Part shown: positions 1-11,600 of the stretch, piece after piece
Position numbering within the stretch: position 1 is the first letter of the stretch
Layout of the letters: the number at the start of each line of letters is the position of its first letter
From: Actinostola sp. cb2023
Taxonomy: Eukaryota > Cnidaria > Anthozoa > Actiniaria > Actinostolidae
NCBI GenBank assembly: GCA_033675265.1
Contig: JAUJYZ010000090.1
Location: 62,001-126,000, forward strand
Length of the DNA: 64,000 bases
Reading direction: 5' to 3'
The notes under the pieces: model-generated
What the model was told of the DNA's origin: nothing
Seen by the model: the letters and a program-made list of their open reading frames with translations, nothing else
Databases searched by the model: none
Made by a program: the position numbers and the translations under genes

Positions 1-199
1 TGACTGGACTATATCCATAGCAAGATGTTCCTGAACTGGTCTCACCAACATAACAAGCATTACAGCTTGAACGTATAATTTTATAAACAACACGCGCTCG
101 AACTGAGTTGTCTTGGGATACCGTCTTTCGCGTTGAACTTATTTCTGATCTTAAAGATCGTGAAAGCTTAGACCTAATGGTTATCTGTTTACAATAGCG

Positions 200-1390
200 A
201 TGGACAAGGTTAAATTTCCTAATAATATTTGGTGTATTTGCTTTCAGGGCTCATCAGAGGATAATATCATGATGGGACAACCAATAATATACAAGGAGTT
301 CTGTAGTGTAACCACACAGACAGATGATTATGGATGTAGTAATGGGTGTACTTCCATGTACATCAATACAGGTATGCTCAACAACATGGATACTCAACCT
401 CAGCCAAACGAGTTCTTTGATAATGACCATGACCCAGTGTATGTACAAGATAGGAAGTCAATGGAAGGAAGCAGTGGTGTTGGAGTGGGAGACCTTTTCT
501 CAATGTCAGAGGTATTAGATACACTCTCTGATAAAATCCTACCTGAAAACAACCATGATACAACAGAGACAAAGAGTGTAAAAATTGAAGTAGAAGAAAA
601 TCCTACTGAACACTTGGAAGACACTGATGTCATCGACGGTGCTACTCACAGTGATTATAACACAGCTGAAGGAGAAACCCGTGGTTCTTATTGTGAATCA
701 ACACTGCGAGACAACCCGACAATAAGTGAAGTCGAAGAAAATCCTACTGAACACTTGGAAGACACTGATGTCATCGACGGTGCTACTCAAAGTGGCAACA
801 ACACAGCTGAAGGAGAAACCCGTGGTTCTTATTGTGAATTAATACTGCGAGACAAACTAACAAGTACTACATTGTTATTGAGACGTCTACAAGATAGTGT
901 ACATGAAAACAGTGAAAAGAACTCAACTGTTGAGAAGTGTCGAAATATCAGGAAGCAATTCAAGTGTCCAGCGTGCAATAAGGAATTTAGATACAACTAT
1001 CAATACAATGCACATCTACACTTACATACTGGAGAGAAACCATATAAATGTCATTACTGTGATAAGAAATTTAGACTGAATTACCATCTCTCTAACCATA
1101 TACGAACACATACTGGAGAGAAGCCACATCAATGTCTTTACTGTGAAAAGAAATTTACAGAAAGAACGACCCTTATGAACCATCTACGAACACACACTGG
1201 AGAGAAGCCATACAAATGCAGTTATTGTTATAAGACATTTGCACTGAAACAGAATCTCATTGTACATCTACGAACACATACTGGAGAGAGGCCATATACA
1301 TGCAGTACTTGTGATAAAACATTTGCACAAAAAAACTGTCATACTCGTCATGTTAGAGTGTGCGCAACTAGGCCACTTGCTCGCTTCTAG
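200..1390 (+). CDS. C2H2 zinc-finger protein, probably a DNA-binding regulator
   Basis: A 396-residue open frame. Five tandem zinc fingers occupy about residues 254-390, joined by HTGEKP-type linkers (four HTGE[KR]P copies), as in Krueppel-like nuclear DNA-binding proteins. The first four are C-x2-C...H-x3-H. The fifth ends H-x3-C (TRHVRVC), so it is a C2HC variant. The N-terminal half is acidic, Ser/Thr-rich and has no recognised domain (no KRAB, SCAN or BTB). It contains an exact-frame tandem duplication of 47 codons. The ATG at 200 is in frame, but a pyrimidine tract ending TTTGCTTTCAG at 238-248 looks like a splice acceptor. The mature protein may therefore start in an upstream exon outside the window and enter at 249, or use the ATGs at 270 and 273. 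An AATAAA at 1877-1882 lies downstream, beyond a MITE. The fingers are certain; the target and exact ortholog are not recognisable. Confidence 0.88.
   Translation: MDKVKFPNNIWCICFQGSSEDNIMMGQPIIYKEFCSVTTQTDDYGCSNGCTSMYINTGMLNNMDTQPQPNEFFDNDHDPVYVQDRKSMEGSSGVGVGDLFSMSEVLDTLSDKILPENNHDTTETKSVKIEVEENPTEHLEDTDVIDGATHSDYNTAEGETRGSYCESTLRDNPTISEVEENPTEHLEDTDVIDGATQSGNNTAEGETRGSYCELILRDKLTSTTLLLRRLQDSVHENSEKNSTVEKCRNIRKQFKCPACNKEFRYNYQYNAHLHLHTGEKPYKCHYCDKKFRLNYHLSNHIRTHTGEKPHQCLYCEKKFTERTTLMNHLRTHTGEKPYKCSYCYKTFALKQNLIVHLRTHTGERPYTCSTCDKTFAQKNCHTRHVRVCATRPLARF
587..868 (+). repeat. In-frame 141-bp tandem duplication inside the zinc-finger gene
   Basis: Two adjacent copies (587-727 and 728-868) of a 47-codon acidic segment containing EENPTEHLEDTDVIDGAT. 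They differ at only a few codons, mostly near the right end, so the duplication is recent. It keeps the reading frame and lengthens the linker N-terminal to the fingers. Confidence 0.9.
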
Positions 1391-1442
1391 ATCCAATCCA
1401 ACTAAATTATTTACACCATGAGACCAAGAGACCATCACTATC

Positions 1443-1730
1443 ATACAGTCATTTGCAAAAATTCTGGCCGCCACGGAATATCAATATATCAATATATCGG
1501 GTGCATTATGGGTAATTAAATAATCGAAAATTCCCGGGTTAACGCCAGCAAAGTTGGTAGAGATATTAAGTATAATGTTTATTTTAGTCTTACGTTTGTT
1601 GTTTGTAAATTTTGCTTCATTTAATAAGTTAGGAAACTCAAAATATTATTATTTAATTACCCATAATGCACCCGATATATTGATATATTGATATATCGTG
1701 GCGGCCAGAATTTTTGCAAATGACTGTATA
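1443..1730. mobile_element. Fold-back MITE with arms of about 85 bp
   Basis: The left arm starts ATACAGTCATTTGCAAAAAT and runs through GGCCGCCACG and GGGTGCATTATGGG. The right arm is its near-perfect reverse complement, ending GCAAATGACTGTAT. The middle (about 1530-1645) is A+T-rich and non-coding. It lies just 3' of the zinc-finger stop, probably in its 3' UTR. The arms start and end in TA-rich sequence, so a TA target duplication is possible but not provable here. Confidence 0.85.
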
Positions 1731-2243
1731 TAAATCAAATGTATTTAACTATAATAGAATATGACTCTCCGTGCTTCTCTACTCTCTACTCTTTCCGTGC
1801 TTCTCTACTCGTTCCGCTTATGATTTTCATTGTGTTTTCATGAATTATTCATGAATTTGATAAAACATAAATGTAAAATAAAACAAAAATATAGAAATAC
1901 AAATTATTAGAGAATTTAAAGCTAAAGATTTAAGCTAGATTTAAGCTAGATTTAATCTAGATCTAACTATATCTAAATATTGCGTAGTTTTATTTGTGCT
2001 AGTTACTGATTTATGTGCTACTAATATATGCTACTAAAAATATTATTTTAAAATATTTCGTAATACCATGATACGAGGAAATAATAAAATATAGTTCACT
2101 TTGCTTAAAAGTGCCCATGAAACGAAAATGTCGATCCTTGTTTTATTGTACATTATTGTTGTTTGGTACATTATTGATTATGGTGTTTGTCTCTGACTTC
2201 TGTTTTTGTATCGTAGCTGTATGGCGTTTTTCCCTGTCTATAC
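1731..2243. other. A+T-rich intergenic stretch
   Basis: Contains the candidate AATAAA for the zinc-finger gene (1877-1882), the short repeated motif TTAAGCTAGATT near 1930-1960 and no coding frame that I can support. Confidence 0.5.
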
Positions 2244-3650
2244 AACAGGAGGGAAATTTGCATGAGCATGCGCTTAACCGCTGGACCATAAAAGCGTATT
2301 TTCGGAAGCACAAAAACCGATTATAGTAATAATAACGCTATATTTTATTCTGTTGCTATTTTGATCATCAGAGTTCGACAAAAAGGCTTTAGCTTAATAT
2401 AGTCAAATGTTAATTTAATTCTGGCTTTTCACTGCACACTGACTATTCACAAAATTCGTATTTTGTTTGATATTGAACGGCACAGGAAGCCCAAGCTGGA
2501 ATTTTGTGGATTATATCTTAATTTGTTTTTCTATAAATACTGTAACAACAGTCTTGAAACTGTCCTGGTGTCTTGTGGTATTTATTTACTATACCTGTAC
2601 AAAGTTTCGTCGAATTTGAAAACAATTTAGATGTCTTCCCCGACCTTTCCATGAAGATATTTTTGTTGTTATCATGAAAAACTGTAATTTTATCTCTTCT
2701 GGCGATTTTTTCCAACAATCTCAATAACATATACTGAAAGCATATGGTACATAGTTCTATGAAATGGTAAATTTTTTGTGGAGATTTGGGCTGGATTTCA
2801 AGCAATATGCAAAAAATGTATATTTTTGAGTAATGAAATTTATGCAAACTTTACACTTCAATAAAATGTTTACACTTTGACCGATCTCAGCATAATATCT
2901 AAAAACATGACCTTGGATGGGAACATTACAAGAACATTGGAACACTGACAGAAGAGGCCCTATCATAAAACGAATACCATAATAAATGTGTTGACGATTA
3001 ATTCACGTTCTACAAATTATGACGAAGATATTATCGAAAATCTTAATTCGACCGAGCGATTTTTCCCAGAGAAGTTACTGGAATTTTTCAAAACAGGAAA
3101 CATGACTTTAATGAATTATGTTGTGGAAATTGTGGAGATTTCGGCTCAATTTCGACATAACTAACTTTAAAGATTGGGATAATTGAACATTCCAGACATC
3201 ATGCATAAACCCAAGTTTATCTTCGTTTATTTGAAGTTGATTTGGTGTTGATGAATAATATACATTCCATATGTATAAGAATTGACTAAATGTATTTACA
3301 TTCCCTTACATCTTCTTCGCGACTGAGTTTGCAACGTCGACAAACTGTTTACTCCATGTCAGCTGCATGCCCGCCATGTTGTCCAAAATAGAGTATTTAG
3401 CACAGCAAAAGAACAGGAATTTGATATCAAATAAAGGCATAATACTCTAATATTTCGATCAATGAAATAACTTTAAGGCACAAAGATAGCATTAAGAATT
3501 CATTTCTGCGTTTTCAGTACATACAATTAATTCTCGTAATACGTCCGCAAAAACTGTAAACATTGGAACCAAACAACTTGTGTCGAGTACATCTTGTATT
3601 CATCTGACTGTGGCGACGCATGCGCACATGCACAAAAGTCCCTCCTGTTT
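2244..3650. mobile_element. 1.4-kb non-autonomous TIR transposon with 8-bp target-site duplication (hAT-like)
   Basis: The direct repeat GTCTATAC occurs at 2236-2243 and 3651-3658. Between the copies the sequence begins AACAGGAGGGA and ends TCCCTCCTGTTT, so the ends are inverted repeats. The similarity extends about 30 bp inward (GCATGAGCATGCGC against GCGCATGC). An 8-bp duplication with short TIRs is typical of the hAT superfamily. The interior is A+T-rich with no supportable transposase frame, so it is non-autonomous or decayed. Confidence 0.65.
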
Positions 3651-3763
3651 GTCTATACTATTTCTGTTTTTGTAGATAGACGTTTCGGCCATTAATCAAT
3701 GGCCTTCATCAGTATACGCATGCTCCAGTAGTGCAGCGAGAAACTGGGGCTGAGTTGTGATGT

Positions 3764-3970
3764 AAGCGTCTCTGAAAAGCTCCGTTTTTGCCGTCCGGCA
3801 CACTAAAACGATAGACCTGCGTTTTCAAAATTCTCCGCTTTGGAAAGCGTTTTCGAAAACCTCCGTTTTCATAGATAAACATCTCCGTTTTCGATCGTTT
3901 TAGTGTGGACGCTCATGCAGTAAAAACGCATAAAAAAGTATGCGTTTTCAAACGAAAACGGAGTAGTGTC
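3764..3970. repeat. CGTTTTCG-rich imperfectly palindromic repeat
   Basis: Repeated CTCCGTTTTC and GCGTTTTCGAAAAC blocks, with CACACTAAAACGATAG near 3800 mirrored by ATCGTTTTAGTGTGGACG near 3893. It looks like an old fold-back element; the ends are not clear. Confidence 0.45.
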
Positions 3971-4435
3971 GTCAGTTTGGTCACAAATCATGGCGGACTG
4001 AGTCAACAACAATAACAACCTTGATGTAAAACACGCTGTTGACCAAGCAAGGGAAATTAAAGTGCCCGAAAATACGAAAAAAATGCGCTTCGAGTGCATT
4101 ATAAGCAATGGCTGGGCTAGAGGCAAGGAATATAAAGAGCTAATATTTTAGTCCGGAAAATAAAGAATATATTCTGCTCAAATTCAAGTGACATTCAAAA
4201 TGGGATGGCCGAATGTTCAGTCGAAATGTGAGGTGATTTGGGTAGAAAGAGTTGGTAAATAGTTTCTCCATATTTGGTAACCGGTCGTTATGGTTTGCTT
4301 GGGCTTCCTGTGTCCTCTTCAGTTCAGAACGAATTTCAGAACGAGGCTCGAGCTCGTTCAAGGCTTTACCGATAATCCAGTGATGCCTGCTATTTTCTGA
4401 CAGTCAAACGGACGGGAAGACAAGGTTTAAACAAA

Positions 4436-4548
4436 CAATTATTGGATGAGGTTTTGATTATATCCGGAATTATCAATGTAGAGGTAAGTGTAACATTTGT
4501 CGAGACATTGATAATTCCGGATTTCATCAAAACCGAATTCAATAATTG
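4436..4548. mobile_element. Small fold-back MITE
   Basis: 43-bp arms (4436-4478 and 4506-4548) start CAATTATTGGATGAGG and end TCAATAATTG. They are strongly complementary around TCCGGAATTATCAATG and separated by a 27-bp spacer. Non-coding. Confidence 0.8.
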
Positions 4549-4938
4549 TTTTATTATACATTGTCGATTGAAAGCAATCCAACAACAACAACAACAAATG
4601 AATGAGGATTGAAATGACAGCACTGTAGTAACCTACAGATAACAACCTATCCGCTGACCTACGCACGCTCGTTTTTGCAGATATCTGCTACAGATAACCA
4701 CCAGACCGCTGAAATATCACTGGCGCGCACTGATAGTCAGAATTATCTGTAGGCTCTCGACCAATGAGAATGCAGATACTGAGTACAATGTATCAGTAGC
4801 ATTAATTGTCAGCAGTTGTTACGGTTTCGTCCGTTTGTAATACTGCAGTAATAATCCAGGTAAGGTTTGGTTGATTGTGCTTGAATATGGTTGTTGTCTG
4901 CCATCACCAGTAGTACATGTAATGCACCAGTCAAAGTA

Positions 4939-5163
4939 AACCCCCCGGGGGGGGGGGGGGGGGGGGGGTCGGGATATAGACCCTTTTAATAAATCCCACA
5001 ATGCATGATTTTCCGCGCTTGACGTCAAATTTATTCTTTTGATTTCCATTCATTTTCCTTCATTGTTTTCAGTCTTTGTATATTTTGAATAGAATTCAAA
5101 AGAATAAGTTTGACGTCAAGCGCGGAAAATCATGCATTGTGGGATTTATTAAAAGGGTCTATA
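4939..5163. mobile_element. Poly-G tract followed by a fold-back MITE
   Basis: A C6-G tract at about 4941-4968 is followed by an inverted repeat of about 66-bp arms (4975-5040 and about 5098-5163). The arms contain AATCCCACAATGCATGATTT and GCGCTTGACGTCAAA. The G tract resembles the ends of other poly-G elements here, but no partner end is seen, so this may be a truncated copy beside an independent MITE. Confidence 0.75.
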
Positions 5164-5526
5164 ACGGACAGTTTTATAGGTCCCGGCGGAAAGGTGATAT
5201 GAGGAGCCCCGACCCCAAACTTTTTGTCCCAGCAGGATAGCCGTGATGTGTTTGAGTTACTATAGTTCGCAAAGCCAATTAGTCTTGGTCCAATAAGATT
5301 CGTTCTACTGACACATTAATCACAGACAATTCTTACACAACATGATAAACAATTGCGGGTCATCGACGAGTTTTGGCGCTAGAATCAAAATATAATTCTT
5401 TGTGAGCTTTATTTCCACTGTTTGGTTGTCTAAAATATGGAAAATGTCACCTGGAAATGTGGGTAAGATATTCGTCGAGTACATTCAGGTATTGCTCGTC
5501 TGACTTAGCTTTGAGACAAATATGGG
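5164..5526. other. Intergenic, no gene seen
   Basis: No repeat structure or open frame with coding character was found between the fold-back and the first copy of the 120-bp repeat. Confidence 0.4.
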
Positions 5527-6610
5527 ACACAGACTAAAATACTAATCGCAGAGTACTCAACTTTATATTGCTAAACCCCAATGCTGTTGGGTGGCGCACC
5601 TGAAGGCAGGGTAGATTGTTCGGGCGGCACGCCTGATATTCTCAGGGGCGTAGCGTGCATATACGCACGTACGCACGTGCGTACAATTTAAAATCCTTAA
5701 AATACAAATATTATATGAAGGATAAAAATATAAATTAAAAAAAAGAAATCTAAGACCAAATCTTAACAGCTGACTCAGTGTAAACTTCCTGGAAACTACT
5801 CTCAGAAGGCAGGAAATGCTATTTCAGAGACCCTATATTTCAAAAATTTTCGGGGAGCATGCCACCGCACCCCCTATCAGCTCTCGCGTTCGCCGCTCGT
5901 CAAAGTTATCTGCAGCGACGTAGTCGTCTCTCGACCAGTGAAATTCCCGGAGAAAACATGTAGCAGCCCCAGTGAACAGTCTCTCAAACAAAATAAATAC
6001 CAAAAAAACCGGCTTCGCCTATCGGGTTGTTATATCGCTAATAGATCTCGGTAACAGTATATAAGCTTTATATAAATCCTTTACATAAATCCCAAAAAAA
6101 CTGAGTGATAGATGCATTTTACTATGTATTTATGTAGCGAGAAAGTCCGCTGGAAAACGAAGAAAATAGTATTTCCAAGACACTAGATTTCTAAATTTCC
6201 AGGGGGGGCATGCCCCCTTACCCCCCTAGAAACTCACGCCTTCGGCGCTCGTAGCTCTGTGCGTACATTGGAAAAAAAGCACGCTACGCCCCTGATTCTA
6301 TGGGTAAAGCATTGAAGGATCCGCATTGAACTTGAAGAACTTGAAGACACAGACTATAATACTAATCGCAGAGTACTGACATAACTCAACTTTATATTGC
6401 TAAACCCCAATGCTTTTGGGTGGCGCACCTGAAGGCAGGGTAGATTGTTCGGGCGGCACGCCTGATATTCAATGGGTAAAGCATTGAACTTGAAACACAG
6501 ACTAAATACTAATCGCAAAGTAGGCTGACAACTCAACTTAATCAGTTGTATTGCTAAACCGGCAATGATTTGTGGCGGCACGCCTGACTCGGCTCGATAT
6601 TCTATGGGTA
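5527..6610. repeat. Three dispersed copies of a ~120-bp repeat, one split by a transposon
   Basis: Copies at 5527-5642 (continuing at 6295-6320 across the insertion), 6347-6470 and 6495-6610. They share ACACAGACTA..ATACTAATCGCA, GCTAAACC and GGCGGCACGCCTGA, ending in GATATTCTATGGGTAAAG. The third copy is the most divergent. Function unknown. Confidence 0.8.
5643..6294. mobile_element. 652-bp TIR transposon (CAGGGGCGTAGC ends) inserted in the repeat above
   Basis: Starts CAGGGGCGTAGCGTGC and ends with the exact reverse complement GCACGCTACGCCCCTG. ATTCT flanks both sides (5638-5642 and 6295-6299). The third repeat copy shows the uninterrupted site GATATTCTATGGGTA at about 6597, so this is a true insertion with a 5-bp duplication. 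CAGGGGCGTAGC-type ends are common in hAT-like MITEs, but those usually make 8-bp duplications, so the superfamily is uncertain. No open frame; two similar internal blocks around AGCATGCC / GGCATGCC. Confidence 0.85.
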
Positions 6611-6753
6611 GAGCATTGAAGAGGTCATTGAACGTTTGATCAGTGATCAATATTATTTTAATAGAGACAAAAGATCTTATTCACTTATTGGCCATATCTT
6701 TCTAAAATCAGTAAATATAAATCTACGGCCACTACTAAATAGCGTTATGAGTT

Positions 6754-6896
6754 AGAGTGCAATTTAGAAAAGCTTGAAAACTAAATAACTAATTAGTACT
6801 AAATAGCACTGATGAAACAATAGAAAACAATAGAAATAGCACTATTTAGTACTATTTAAAGTTAGTACTATTTCACACTTTTCTAAATTGCACTCT
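6754..6896. mobile_element. MITE, same family as 58697-58842
   Basis: Inverted repeat starting GAGTGCAATTTAGAAAAG and ending CTTTTCTAAATTGCACTC, with internal TAATTAGTACTAAATAGCAC mirrored by GCACTATTTAGTACT. A second copy lies inside a VPS11 intron. Confidence 0.85.
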
Positions 6897-7320
6897 ATGA
6901 GTTATGAGTTATGAGTTATGAGTTATGAAGTTATGAGTTATGAGTTATGAGTTATGAGTTATGAGTTATGAGTTATGAGTTATGAGTTATGAAGTTATGA
7001 GTTATGAGTTATGAGTTATGAGTTATGAGTTATGAAGTTATGAGTTATGAGTTATGAGTTATGAGTTATGAGTTATGAGTTATGAAGTTATGAGTTATGA
7101 GTTATGAGTTATGAGTTATGAAGTTATGAGTTATGAGTTATGAGTTATGAGTTATGAAGTTATGAGTTATGAGTTATGAGTTATGAGTTATGAAGTTATG
7201 AGTTATGAGTTATGAGTTATGAAGTTATGAGCTATGAGTTATGAGTTATGAGTTATGAAGTTATGAGTTATGAAGTTATGAGTTATGAGTTATGAGTTAT
7301 GAGTTATCAGTTATCAGTTA
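6895..7320. repeat. Heptamer satellite (AGTTATG)n with interspersed 8-mers
   Basis: About 60 tandem copies of AGTTATG. At irregular but clustered intervals the unit gains one base (TGAAGTTATG), often after every 4-8 units. The last units drift to ATCAGTT. It directly abuts the MITE at 6754-6896, whose end reads CTCTATGAGTTATG, so the array may have grown from the junction. Confidence 0.95.
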
Positions 7321-8072
7321 TATGAGTTATATCAAGTTATCAGTTGTTTCGAAGCTAGACCAATGTACGAAGTTGCAAATTTCTATTTTTAAAATCCTAT
7401 AGCTGTTACGAAGAGTACAAAAGAGTACAATACTTGTATGTTTTGTGGATCTGCAATGATAATGTCAATCAATACTAGAAATGTCACGCAAGTTGTAACC
7501 GACGGAACAGCTTTGTTATGTTTTCGCTCTTTCGATTCTAACAAGCCCGCAACAGTGACTGTTTTTGGTGTCTGGCTATGTTAGTGTTACATCTTGCGAG
7601 ATGTCAATATATATAATATCATAATTTATGAATGGTATGTATGGTATGAATGGTATTATTAAATGACTATGTATGTATAATTAATATATACAATAAAGAC
7701 TGCCTGAGTCGCGCTCTAAGGTTTAGACGATAACCTAAAACATGTTTCGCTGGCTGACGTCTTCTATCCCACTATGTATGGTAGCTCTCTTAGTATTAAT
7801 AACGCACATCGTGGACATAGTATGCGGCGACTTTGCGGACAATCACCAAAGGTCACAAATCAGATCATACTGCGGTCAGTATTGCGTTATACACTAAGAG
7901 TACTAAGGGTTACAAGTTTTTATAACTTTAGTTAGTGATTGTGATTTTTGTAATCATCGGGATGGTATCCTGTAAAATGCTACTTTAATAAAGGAGAATC
8001 ACAATCACAAAGGAACAGATTTAACATATTTCAAAATACACTATGGGCCAGTGCTACTTAGGGGCAATAGAG
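7321..8072. other. Intergenic, no gene seen
   Basis: Only short A+T-rich repeats (GGTATGAATGGTAT near 7630) and a weak inverted pair around CTCTTAGTATTAATAACGC (7788) and GCGTTATACACTAAGAG (7882). No supportable coding frame. Confidence 0.4.
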
Positions 8073-8086
8073 GGGATTGAATCCCC

Positions 8087-8446
8087 GGGGGGGGGGGGGG
8101 GGGGGGGGGGGCACTAAGGGTATTTTTGGGTAGGGGTGTGCCGCGGACACCTCAAAACCCTGACCCTATCCCAGACCTAAAATTTTGATTTTCCATACTC
8201 TATCCCAGACTAAAGCTTTAAAATGTATACCCTATCCCAGATTGAAAGCGTGATAAAAGGATATGTAAACTGATAGCGACTAATAATGGCCTTATTGCGG
8301 AAACCATACCCTATACCAGACCAAAACATAACCCATCCTAGACTAAAAGTCCAAAAACTATACCCTATCCCAGACCTAAGGAGCTCAAAAACCATACCCT
8401 ATCCCGCGGCACATACCCGTATAGCATATATAGGGGAGTACCCCCC
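8087..8446. mobile_element. Poly-G-ended fold-back element with 14-bp flanking direct repeat
   Basis: Begins with a run of 25 G then GCACTAAGGG..GGTGTGCCGCGG and ends CCGCGGCACATACCC..GGGGAGTACCCCCC. The ends are imperfect inverted repeats. GGGATTGAATCCCC flanks it on both sides (8073-8086 and 8447-8460), which looks like a long target-site duplication. The interior repeats CCCTATCCCAGAC-type units. The open frames in it are repeat-derived. Confidence 0.75.
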
Positions 8447-8639
8447 GGGATTGAATCCCCCTGGTTGTATGGTGCATTGCATGATTCTCATGCGATCGAG
8501 TGATCAAAGGTTTTTTTTTTAGTGTGATCAGTTAAAATTCAGTAATATTTAAAATATACCGGATTGGTCAAATCATAACTATCACGTGTATTTAGTGGCA
8601 TATCTTTCGCAAGCCAACGCGTGATCCGTTGCATGCACA

Positions 8640-11600
8640 ATGCCTGCCATCAAAACAGTTTGTCAGAAGGGCTTACATTCATATGCACCTTCGTTCGTGA
8701 TGTTCCGCAAAGAAGCGGAGCAGTCAGATTCCGACTCTTCTCTTAACTTCAGGTAAAGTCAAAGTACAACTGTATTTTATACTATGATCGACAAGCTAGT
8801 AACTAATAATTTGATGTTATTCGTGTTTTTAAAAAAAATTACCACTGACTGAAGTAGAAATGGCTTTCATTTTGCTCGTCAGTGCTTTTGAAGAACCCGC
8901 GGAAGATGTAAAAAGCCTAGAAAGGTAACTGCTCTGTGATATTTTTTTAATACTGCTCGAATGCAAAAAGTTATATATATTCCTTGGAAATCGACGTATC
9001 TTTTTTGTGTTATATTTATTGGGAAAATATTGCGCGCATTCACACGTGCTTGCAGAATGACGGTTCTTTAAGTATAATTCCTGCATCGTTTTTCAACTGC
9101 GATTACTAACCTTATAACAGTGATAACGCATCATTTAAAAATCAAGAAAAAGTCATTGATGGTTCTCAGTATATATGTTATTTATTTGGTATTTTATAGT
9201 CATGATGATAGTGATGACGATGTCACATACATTGAACACCGTGGACAACGTGCTGTAAAGTAAGTACGGTATCTGATTTTTGTGGCTACTATCTCCATAT
9301 ATGGAGACTGTAGCCACTATGCTATCGAGTTGTAAGTCCGTCCGTAAGTAGCTAGTCCAATTTTCGGATAGTGTTCGGAATCGCACAGTGATCGGAATTC
9401 TTCGATCGACACCGAAGGCCTATGTCCGCTCGATGTTTCTTCGATGAACTTTTGTATTTTCGTGATTATTGAATTCATTAATTGGCGATAATTTTTGTGA
9501 ATATCGAGTTTATCGGCGACAACATCGGCGCTCCACGACATGTTTCGAATTGTCGTAATCTCTCGTCTGGTTGTCGACTTATCGATTGTAACGTTTTTAA
9601 AATTAAAATAAAATAAATTAAAATAAATTAAAATATGCCTACGCTTCTTCCATGTGCTTTTATTCACGCATTGGTTGAAGATAAGTTTTCACGGGGGGTA
9701 CTCCCTTTGTCCAAGTGGTAAGGGTGATCGGCGGTCCTTTTATTACTAAGATGCTGTTCAGTTTGCTTATTGTCAGTTATGAAAACCTGGGGGCCCCTGG
9801 TAGAGGTGTGCGGTCGGGATATAAACTTTTATACTTGAAACTTTACAGTTTGGGGCAAGTCAAATCAGTGCATTCCCTAAACGGTCTGATCGACATTTCT
9901 AAGTGTAGAAATATAGAGGAGTCGGCGCGTGCATTAGTCAGTCCATTAGTGTAAAGTATACACAATTCAATGATTAACTTTAGTGATTATATTACGAAAC
10001 GTAAATAGTAATTCAATCTCTTTTCAACGCACCGCCTTACCGAACTGACCTATAAAAACGATCTGTCCTAATACAGAATTTACAGGAGAAACGAGGTAAA
10101 CCGTAAATCATAATCATTTGTAAGCGATTCTTAAGTAGTTTATATGTTATTTCCTTTGTATTACTGTTGTATTGTTAACGATTTAGTTATATTTCTTGTA
10201 CTTGGTAACATTGTTTGTACACCCAACTGCTGGAATGCACGTGATTCATGTTATGTAATAATATAGAAGTATAGAACGAATGTAGCAAACGAATATCGTA
10301 TCTCTTTAGTAATTAGCAAATCATTTTGATTTATTATAGCTATACGTGATTCAATAAACGATACTTGAACAAAACGATGAATCTCAGTGGTCACTTATTC
10401 TAACTGGAACACGGCCCACCCGAGGCACAACTTGACCTCAGCCGTTACAATTAGTGAAGTTTAGGTAAATATGATGCATGTTTTGCAATCGGGGTAATGA
10501 TTGACTACAAGTACTGCAATAAACTTGCCGCCCCCTGGTGGGTAGCGCTAACACGTGTACAGTTAATTGGCTCGTGGGTGAAGTATAGGGAGAGGAACGA
10601 GGGAAGGATGAAGCAGTCCTATCCGACTCTTTTTATTTCGGAAATCAACTTTATGAAGTAATTAATGGGATGGTATAGTAGTTTTCTATTATTGGCATCC
10701 GTTATTAAGGGATCATTAGATAGTTATAGATATGCTAATGACGCTATAGGAGAAATTTGCCAAAACTTCCACGATTCTTTCAAATCTAAAATTATCGACT
10801 GAAACTCGAATATACCATCCAAACGCTTCTTCCTCATAAAGACCCAATAATTGGCTTTAGTTTGATAAGTTTGTATAGAAGTACATAAATTAAACAAAAT
10901 ATTTATTTAGTTAATTTTGTAATATTATTTATGTATTAGCATATATTTCTTAAATAAAAGGAAGTAAAGCCGCATAGAGATTGGATCTTCATCGAGTCCC
11001 ATAAGCATCTCGTCGTCGCCGCCCAGTCCTAACGATAGTCCCACGAGATGGTTTAGCCGGAAAAAAGTGAAACAACCCACTTTGAAAGTGAGTTGTTTCG
11101 CTGCGGGAGACTCAATTTGCTATTGTTTAAGTACGATATCATCAAACACTGTGGTACATGATATGTCATCACTATGGAGTGTCGATACGGATATTGAACC
11201 TTCATGAGTACAACTCTGTAGTGTATGTCATCATCAGGCATTGTAATGCCTGTTAATAAAGTTAATAAATCTAGAAGGTCACTTCTATAATGTCATTATA
11301 TATTCTTGACTAAGTATTTTGCGCGCAAATCGAAAGATCACTTCTACTCTTCAGATCATTGGCGTAAGGATCGATGCAGTTTCGTCGAGTTTCTTCGTCA
11401 CTTCTTGTCACGAGTCGTCAGTGGTACGTTGGTGAGAGCGTACCACTGACGACTCGTGACAAGAAGTGAAAGCTTTCCCAGGCGAGGAATTTAAAATCGG
11501 ACGTGTGCCATTGAAAAAGCTCGATTTTGAAAATGGCGTCCACTTGCGAAGCAAGATTCTTATAAAGACCGAACCGAAGAAGTCTACGCTTCGACCTCAT

